Of a stretch of DNA of 10,978 bases, positions 6,149 to 10,978 are shown piece after piece. Location of the stretch: assembly GCA_024641255.1 (NCBI GenBank), contig JAHEDL010000149.1:1-10978 (forward strand), in the 5' to 3' direction. The position numbers and the translations under genes are program-made. The first letter of the stretch is position 1; every line of letters starts with the position of its first letter. This DNA comes from Pseudorhodobacter sp. (GTDB lineage: Bacteria > Pseudomonadota > Alphaproteobacteria > Rhodobacterales > Rhodobacteraceae). The notes below the pieces were generated by a model. That model made no database searches. It worked only from the letters and a program-made list of their open reading frames with translations, and was not told where the DNA came from.

Positions 6149-7111
6149 ATGGAAATCCTGACTGCACTATTTTTGGGCACGCCACTTTGGATGTGGCTTA
6201 CTTTCCTTGGCTTGGTTCTGGCGCTGCTGGTGCTTGACCTTGGCCTGCTGAACAAAGGCAACGCCGAAATCGGCGTCGCCAAAAGCCTGAAGCTTTCCGC
6301 GCTTTACATCACGCTTGGCCTGGCGTTTTCCGGCTTTGTCTGGGCACAACTTGGCCCCGAGGCAACCGCCGCCTACCTGACCGCCTTTGTGGTGGAAAAG
6401 ACGCTGGCGCTGGACAACGTCTTTGTCATCGCCCTGATTTTCAGCTATTTCGCCATCCCCCGCGCCTATCAGCACCGCGTGCTGTTCTGGGGGGTTCTGG
6501 GTGTCATCGTGCTGCGTGGCCTGATGATCGGGCTTGGCGCAACGCTTGTCGCGCAATACGCGTGGCTTTTGTATGTCTTTGCCGGCTTCCTGATCTTCAC
6601 CGGCATAAAGATGCTGCTGATGGGCGACAAAGAGCATTCGATTGCCGACAACCCGCTGCTTGGCCTGCTGCGCCGCAAGCTGAACGTCACGGATCGGCTT
6701 GAAGGCAACGCGTTCTTTGTCAAACGCAATGGCATACGCTTTGCCACGCCGCTGTTTCTGGCGCTGGTGTTGATCGAGATTGCCGACCTTGTCTTCGCCG
6801 TCGACTCGGTGCCGGCCGTATTTGCCATCACCACCGACCCGTTCATCGTCTACACCTCGAACATCTTCGCTATCCTTGGCCTGCGCGCGCTTTACTTCGC
6901 GCTGTCAGCCATTCTGCACCGCTTCGCCTATCTGAAATACGCGCTGTCGCTGCTGTTGGTGTTCATCGGGTCGAAGGTGTTTCTGGCCGATCTGATGGGG
7001 CTGGAGAAATTCCCGCCGGCATGGTCGCTGGGCGTCACCTTTGCCATCCTTGCCAGCGGCGTCGCGGTTTCCCTGTGGAAAACCCGCACGGCCCTGGCAC
7101 CGCGTGCCTGA
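6149..7111 (+). CDS. terC: TerC/Alx-family integral membrane protein
   Basis: The 320-residue protein has about nine hydrophobic helices and the two TerC hallmarks: EKTLALDNVFVIALIF (83-98) and EIADLVFAVDSVPAVFA (210-226), whose intramembrane acidic residues (D89, D213, D219) are thought to handle a metal ion. The LLNKGN segment and the central cytoplasmic loop (about 158-195, DKEHSIADNPLL) are typical of the Alx/TerC group. E. coli Alx is linked to manganese homeostasis and alkaline pH, and TerC proteins of Bacillus are linked to manganese supply for exported enzymes; the older tellurite-resistance name reflects a plasmid locus that is not present here. The ATG at 6149-6151 has AGAGAGG five to six bases upstream, and that site is buried in a leader hairpin. 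It stands alone with its own promoter, divergent from a TetR gene and convergent with dxs. Confidence 0.92.
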   Translation: MEILTALFLGTPLWMWLTFLGLVLALLVLDLGLLNKGNAEIGVAKSLKLSALYITLGLAFSGFVWAQLGPEATAAYLTAFVVEKTLALDNVFVIALIFSYFAIPRAYQHRVLFWGVLGVIVLRGLMIGLGATLVAQYAWLLYVFAGFLIFTGIKMLLMGDKEHSIADNPLLGLLRRKLNVTDRLEGNAFFVKRNGIRFATPLFLALVLIEIADLVFAVDSVPAVFAITTDPFIVYTSNIFAILGLRALYFALSAILHRFAYLKYALSLLLVFIGSKVFLADLMGLEKFPPAWSLGVTFAILASGVAVSLWKTRTALAPRA

Positions 7112-7117
7112 TAGGGT

Positions 7118-7154
7118 TGGTGGGCAACAGGCCGTCAGGCCCGCTTGCCCACCA
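7118..7154. terminator. Hairpin between terC and dxs, possible bidirectional terminator
   Basis: A perfect 10-bp stem (7118-7127 with 7145-7154) with a 17-base loop starts 6 bases after the terC stop and overlaps the last codons of dxs (Val-Gly-Lys), whose stop codon lies in the loop. Its position suits termination of both convergent transcripts. There is no U-run on either side, so the mechanism is uncertain. Confidence 0.4.
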
Positions 7155-9048
7155 CCGCCACACCCAAGGTTTCCAGCACCTTGGCCTCGATCTGCGCCGC
7201 ATCCATTCCCGCCACGCGATACATCGCTTCGGGCGAAGCTTGGTCGATAAACGTATCGGGCAGCACCATCGACCGGAACTTCAGCCCATGGTCGAACACG
7301 CCCTCATCCGCCAACAACTGCGCGACATGGCTGCCAAAACCGCCAACCGCGCCTTCTTCAACGGTGATCAGCGCCTCGTGGCTGCGGGCAAGTTGCAAAA
7401 TCATCTCGCGGTCCAGCGGCTTGGCAAACCGCGCATCGGCCACCGAAGGGCTGACCCCGCGCGCCGTCAACGCCTCGGCGGCTTTCTGCACTTCGGCCAA
7501 CCGCGTGCCAAACGACAGCAGCGCCACGCGCGAGCCTTCGCGGATCATCCGGCCCTTGCCGATTTCCAACGGCACACCTTTGGCTGGCATTTCCACCCCA
7601 ACGCCTTCGCCGCGCGGATACCGGAACGCAATCGGGCCATCGTCATGCGCGGCGGCGGTGGCCACCATATGCACCAACTCTGCCTCATCGGCGGCGGCCA
7701 TCACCACCATCCCGGGCAGGTTCGCCATGAACGCCACATCAAAAGACCCGGCATGCGTCGCGCCATCGGCGCCCACCAACCCGGCGCGATCAATGGCAAA
7801 ACGCACCGGCAAGCGCTGAATCGCCACGTCATGCACCACCTGATCATAGCCGCGCTGCAGGAAGGTCGAATAAATCGCGCAGAACGGTTTCATCCCGCCC
7901 GCCGCCAATCCGGCCGCAAAGGTCACCGCATGCTGTTCAGCAATGCCCACGTCGAAACAGCGCTTGGGAAACCGCGCGCCAAACAGATCAAGCCCGGTGC
8001 CATCCGGCATCGCCGCCGTCACCGCCACAATCTTGTCATCCGCCTCGGCCTCTTTCACCAAAGACTGGGCAAACACCTTGGTATAGCTGGGCGCATTCGA
8101 CGCCGCTTTCACCTGCACGCCAGTCAGCACATCAAACTTGGCGGTAGCATGGCCCTTGTCGCGCGCGCTTTCCGCCGGGGCATAGCCTTTGCCCTTTTTG
8201 GTCAGCACATGGATCAACATCGGCCCCGTCGCCCGCGCATGCGCCGCGCGCAGTACGGGCAGCAATTGCTCTAGATCATGGCCATCAATCGGGCCGACAT
8301 AGGAAAAGCCCAGCTCTTCAAACAGCGTGCCACCAACGGCCATGCCTTTCAGCATTTCCTTGGCCCGCCGTGCGCCTTCCTGAAACGGTTCGGGCAGCAG
8401 CGAAACCACGCCACGCGCCGCCGATTTCAAATCTTGAAACGGCTGGCCCGCATACATCCGGCTTAGATAGGCCGAAAGCGCGCCAACCGGCGGTGCGATC
8501 GACATCTCATTGTCGTTCAAGATCACGAACATCCGCTTTTTCAGATGGCCGGCGTTGTTCATCGCCTCGAATGCCATGCCCGCAGACATCGACCCGTCGC
8601 CAATCACGGCAACCGCATCGCCGGGGTCGCCGCCCAGCTCTGCCGCCATCGCAAAGCCCAGCGCCGCCGAAATCGACGTTGAACTATGCGCCGCGCCAAA
8701 TGGGTCATAGGCAGACTCGCTGCGCTTGGTGAAACCCGAAAGCCCGCCTTCGGTGCGCAGAGTGCGAATCCGGTCGCGACGTCCGGTCAGAATTTTATGT
8801 GGGTAACATTGGTGGCCAACGTCCCAGATGATCTTGTCGCGCGGCGCGTTGAACACCGCATGCAGCGCCACGGTCAGCTCCACCACACCCAGACCGGCAC
8901 CCAAATGCCCACCCGTCACCGATACCGCCGAAATCGTCTCGGCGCGCAACTCGTCGGCCAACTGCCGCAACTCGCGGTCATTCAGCGCCTTCATATCGGA
9001 AGGCAGTTTAACCCGATCAAGCAGCGGGGTGTTCGGTCTGTCTGCCAT
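7135..9048 (-). CDS. dxs: 1-deoxy-D-xylulose-5-phosphate synthase
   Basis: This 637-residue protein matches DXS in length and in every landmark. It condenses pyruvate with glyceraldehyde 3-phosphate using thiamine diphosphate, the entry step of the MEP isoprenoid pathway. Visible are [19 protein letters not shown] (45-63, active-site His48), [15 protein letters not shown] (76-90, His80), the thiamine-diphosphate motif starting [18 protein letters not shown] (150-167) with NDN at 178-180, catalytic Glu371 in [14 protein letters not shown] (368-381), and [15 protein letters not shown] (420-434). The C-terminal transketolase domain is complete. The ATG at 9046-9048 has GAGGA four bases upstream, and this ribosome site overlaps the ispA stop codon, so translation is probably coupled. 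A TTG 24 bases earlier lies inside ispA and is not needed. It is the last gene of its operon. Confidence 0.97.
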   Translation of the reverse strand: MADRPNTPLLDRVKLPSDMKALNDRELRQLADELRAETISAVSVTGGHLGAGLGVVELTVALHAVFNAPRDKIIWDVGHQCYPHKILTGRRDRIRTLRTEGGLSGFTKRSESAYDPFGAAHSSTSISAALGFAMAAELGGDPGDAVAVIGDGSMSAGMAFEAMNNAGHLKKRMFVILNDNEMSIAPPVGALSAYLSRMYAGQPFQDLKSAARGVVSLLPEPFQEGARRAKEMLKGMAVGGTLFEELGFSYVGPIDGHDLEQLLPVLRAAHARATGPMLIHVLTKKGKGYAPAESARDKGHATAKFDVLTGVQVKAASNAPSYTKVFAQSLVKEAEADDKIVAVTAAMPDGTGLDLFGARFPKRCFDVGIAEQHAVTFAAGLAAGGMKPFCAIYSTFLQRGYDQVVHDVAIQRLPVRFAIDRAGLVGADGATHAGSFDVAFMANLPGMVVMAAADEAELVHMVATAAAHDDGPIAFRYPRGEGVGVEMPAKGVPLEIGKGRMIREGSRVALLSFGTRLAEVQKAAEALTARGVSPSVADARFAKPLDREMILQLARSHEALITVEEGAVGGFGSHVAQLLADEGVFDHGLKFRSMVLPDTFIDQASPEAMYRVAGMDAAQIEAKVLETLGVAVVGKRA

Positions 9049-9055
9049 GCTATCC

Positions 9056-9925
9056 TCAGCTTTCCCGCGCAATCACAAAGCGGGCGCAGTCAATCAGGTT
9101 GGCAGCCGCTGTGCCATAGGGCGCCAGATGCTCGCAAGCCTCTTGCACCAAAGAACTGGCGCGGGCGCGGGCGGGTTCAAGGCCAAGCAGCGAAACAAAG
9201 GTGGCCTTGCCGGCTTTGGCATCTTTTTGCAGGCGTTTTCCGGCTTTGGCGGCGTCTCCGGTCACGTCCAGAATGTCATCGGCAATCTGAAACGCCAGGC
9301 CCAACGCCGTGGCATAGCCGCGCAACGGCGCAGGGTCGGCCCCCGCCAAAATCGCGCCAGCCTCTGCCGAAAACCGGATCAGCGCGCCGGTTTTTCCGGC
9401 CTGCAGCGTGGTAATCTGCGGCAGAGTCAGCGGCGCGGCTACAGTTTCGGCGGCAATATCCAACGCTTGCCCCAACACCATGCCTTCGGCACCCGATGCC
9501 TTTGCCAGTCCTGCCACCAATGCAATCCGCACCTCGGCACTGCCCAGCGCCGGATCGGTCAGCAATTCAAACGCCAGCGTTTGCAGCGCATCGCCTGCCA
9601 AAATCGCCGTCGCCTCGTCCCATTTTACATGGCAGGTCGGCAGACCACGGCGCAAATCGTCATTGTCCATCGCGGGCAAATCGTCATGCACCAAGGAATA
9701 AGCATGCAGCGCCTCGACCGAAGCGGCGGCCGAAATCGCGGCTTCGGGGCCAATCCCCAACATCCGCGCCGATTCCAGCACCAAAAACCCGCGCAGGCGT
9801 TTGCCGCCCGCACTGGCATAGGCCATCGCCTGCAGCACCGGTTCTTGCGATTTGTCGGCAAAGGCCGCGTCCAGCCGCGCCTGTATCAGCGCGGCATCGC
9901 TGGCCAGTTGGGCAGAAAAGCTCAC
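9056..9925 (-). CDS. ispA: Farnesyl diphosphate synthase (polyprenyl synthetase family)
   Basis: The 289-residue enzyme has [11 protein letters not shown] (40-50), the first aspartate-rich motif DDLPAMDND (81-89; the bacterial DDxxxxD form) preceded by [20 protein letters not shown] (111-122), [12 protein letters not shown] (175-186) and the second aspartate-rich motif DDILD (216-220). It joins isopentenyl diphosphate to dimethylallyl and geranyl diphosphate to give farnesyl diphosphate. Product length C15 is inferred from the size and from the pairing with dxs; a geranylgeranyl product cannot be excluded without modelling. The start is GTG at 9923-9925, overlapping the xseB stop as GTGA, with a strong GGAGGGG just upstream at 9928-9934. 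This matches the usual family N-terminus ([18 protein letters not shown]). Confidence 0.94.
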   Translation of the reverse strand: MSFSAQLASDAALIQARLDAAFADKSQEPVLQAMAYASAGGKRLRGFLVLESARMLGIGPEAAISAAASVEALHAYSLVHDDLPAMDNDDLRRGLPTCHVKWDEATAILAGDALQTLAFELLTDPALGSAEVRIALVAGLAKASGAEGMVLGQALDIAAETVAAPLTLPQITTLQAGKTGALIRFSAEAGAILAGADPAPLRGYATALGLAFQIADDILDVTGDAAKAGKRLQKDAKAGKATFVSLLGLEPARARASSLVQEACEHLAPYGTAAANLIDCARFVIARES

Positions 9926-10161
9926 ATCCCCTCCACCGCAGAGGTGGCAACCGCCCGACCTTCTGCAACGCGGATCAGTTCAACTTTCTCCTCCGCCGCT
10001 TTCAGCTTTGCCGCGCAATGCGCCTTCAGCGCAGCACCGCGTTCATAAAGCGCAATGGATTGCTCCAACGCCACTTCACCGCGTTCCAACTGGGTAACAA
10101 CCGCCTCCAAAGCGGCCATCGCCTCTTCGAACGACATTTCAGCGACTGGTTTTTCGGTCAT
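9922..10161 (-). CDS. xseB: Exodeoxyribonuclease VII small subunit
   Basis: This 79-residue protein shows the XseB core MSFEEAMAALEAVVTQLERG (9-28), then LEQSIALYERGAALKAHCAAKL and AEEKVE, a two-helix coiled-coil that binds the XseA large subunit in exonuclease VII, which degrades single-stranded DNA into oligonucleotides. xseA is not in the window. The ATG at 10159-10161 overlaps the deacetylase stop as ATGA, and an AGGAG lies eight bases upstream. The last codon and stop (ATG TGA) overlap the GTG start of ispA. Its place ahead of ispA and dxs is common in proteobacteria and likely reflects shared transcription more than shared function. Confidence 0.94.
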   Translation of the reverse strand: MTEKPVAEMSFEEAMAALEAVVTQLERGEVALEQSIALYERGAALKAHCAAKLKAAEEKVELIRVAEGRAVATSAVEGM

Positions 10162-10978
10162 TGGCCGCGCTCCTGCAAAACCCCAACATGCGCAAGGGCA
10201 GAGGCCTGAAGCGCCGCCAGATCATAACCGCCCTCAAGGCAGGATACCACCCGGCCCTGACAGTGTTCGTCGGCCAAATCGCAGATCCGCCCAGTGATCC
10301 AGCCAAAATCCCGCGCCTGCCATTCCAACCCCGCCAGCGGGTCATCGGCATGGGCATCAAATCCGGCGGAAATCAGGATCAACTCTGGCTTCCACGCCGC
10401 GATGCGCGGGAAAATCAGCGTCTCATAGGCCTCGCGCATCACCCCGCCGCCACTGCCTTCGCGCAGCGGCACATTGATAATCTGGCCATGCGCCCCGGTT
10501 TCCGACCGACTGCCAGACCCCGGATACAGCGGCATCTGATGGCTAGAGGCAAACAGCGCCCGTGGTTCATCCCACAGCAGATCTTGCGTGCCGTTGCCGT
10601 GATGCACATCAAAATCCACAATCGCCACCCGCGCCAAACCGTGATGGTCCAGCGCCCGCTTTGCCGCAATCGCCACCGTGCCAAACAGGCAAAATCCCAT
10701 CGCTTTTGCGGTTTCGGCGTGATGGCCAGGCGGTCGCCCCGCGACGAAGGCATTGCGCACCTCGCCAGCCAGCACCGCGTCCACCGCTGCACAAGCCCCG
10801 CCCACCGCGCGCAACGCCGCCTCGATCGACCCCGGCGACAGCCAGGTATCGCCATCCAGTTGCGCCCAGCCGTCCTGCGGTTCCGCCGCCCGCACCCGCG
10901 CCAGATAGGCCGCCGGATGACAACGCAACACCTCTAGATCCGCCGCCATCGGTGCCTCACGGCGATCCAGCATCAGCC
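10158..10978 (-). CDS. Histone deacetylase-family (AcuC/acetylpolyamine amidohydrolase-type) zinc hydrolase, N-terminus cut off
   Basis: The reading frame stays open through the window end, so the first residues are missing. The family is about 300-310 residues long and roughly 275 are visible, so about 35 are lost. Counted from the Met at 10971-10973, the catalytic landmarks are RPPGHHAE (80-87, paired histidines), DFDVHHGNGTQ (120-130, zinc ligands D122 and H124), SAGFDAHADDPLAG (202-215, zinc ligand D206) and EGGYDL (247-252, transition-state Tyr250). All catalytic residues are present, so it should be an active zinc-dependent deacetylase. The substrate (acetyl-lysine proteins, acetylpolyamine or another amide) is not readable. 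It is the first visible gene of the operon with xseB, ispA and dxs, with a 4-base ATGA overlap to xseB. Confidence 0.92.
   Translation of the reverse strand, partial: LMLDRREAPMAADLEVLRCHPAAYLARVRAAEPQDGWAQLDGDTWLSPGSIEAALRAVGGACAAVDAVLAGEVRNAFVAGRPPGHHAETAKAMGFCLFGTVAIAAKRALDHHGLARVAIVDFDVHHGNGTQDLLWDEPRALFASSHQMPLYPGSGSRSETGAHGQIINVPLREGSGGGVMREAYETLIFPRIAAWKPELILISAGFDAHADDPLAGLEWQARDFGWITGRICDLADEHCQGRVVSCLEGGYDLAALQASALAHVGVLQERGQ

Noticed and set aside
7021..8274. Plus-strand open frame of about 417 codons opposite dxs
   Set aside because: It begins inside terC and runs antisense through dxs; the composition is His/Arg/Gln-rich with no domain, so it is a shadow frame.
8828..10048. Plus-strand open frame of about 406 codons opposite dxs, ispA and xseB
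   Set aside because: It is antisense to three identified genes, has low-complexity Arg/Gln/Ser composition and no family resemblance.
10161..10937. Plus-strand open frame opposite the deacetylase
   Set aside because: The deacetylase on the other strand has all its catalytic motifs; this frame is Arg/Pro/Gln-rich and domainless.

Overview
The window reads as ordinary core chromosome of an alphaproteobacterium, most likely of the Rhodobacteraceae. The support is the high G+C content, the form of the HU protein (PGLGK...RERPER...RNPATGE), the order xseB-ispA-dxs behind a histone-deacetylase-family gene, and BetI-type TetR regulators. I base the lineage on recalled family patterns, not on a search. 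There is no CRISPR array, insertion sequence, tRNA, rRNA, prophage or attachment site that I can see. No gene-free stretch exceeds 300 bases; the longest (5917-6148, 232 bases) holds a promoter and a structured mRNA leader.

Layout. 1-167 (+) is the tail of a class III aminotransferase. It converges on a block of minus-strand genes: an EamA-type exporter (222-1094), histone-like HU (1181-1468), AMP nucleosidase (1601-3079) and a small SAM-dependent methyltransferase (3158-3796). Divergent from the methyltransferase are a YeeZ-like atypical SDR (3872-4711) and a BetI-like TetR regulator (4718-5314), tightly spaced as a two-gene operon. A second BetI-like TetR regulator (5311-5916, minus) meets it tail to tail, and both stop codons lie in one TTAA. 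Then comes a TerC/Alx-family membrane protein (6149-7111, +) behind a folded leader, tail to tail with a minus-strand operon that runs deacetylase (cut by the window end), xseB, ispA, dxs (10978 down to 7135).

How genes work together. dxs makes the first intermediate of the MEP isoprenoid pathway and ispA makes farnesyl diphosphate, so the last operon supplies precursors for quinones, undecaprenyl phosphate and, where present, carotenoids and bacteriochlorophyll. Its genes overlap by 4 bases (ATGA, GTGA) or are 7 bases apart, which suggests translational coupling. AMP nucleosidase acts in purine salvage and HU in nucleoid organisation. The two TetR regulators have no recognisable target nearby other than the SDR and, possibly, terC.

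The most interesting element is the leader of terC (about 6036-6148). A good promoter would start transcription at the foot of a 9-bp closing stem enclosing two hairpins, followed by a perfect 7-bp hairpin that buries the Shine-Dalgarno sequence. This looks like a cis-regulatory RNA and fits the published but functionally unassigned 'terC RNA motif' of Alphaproteobacteria. I found no convincing novel multi-gene system.
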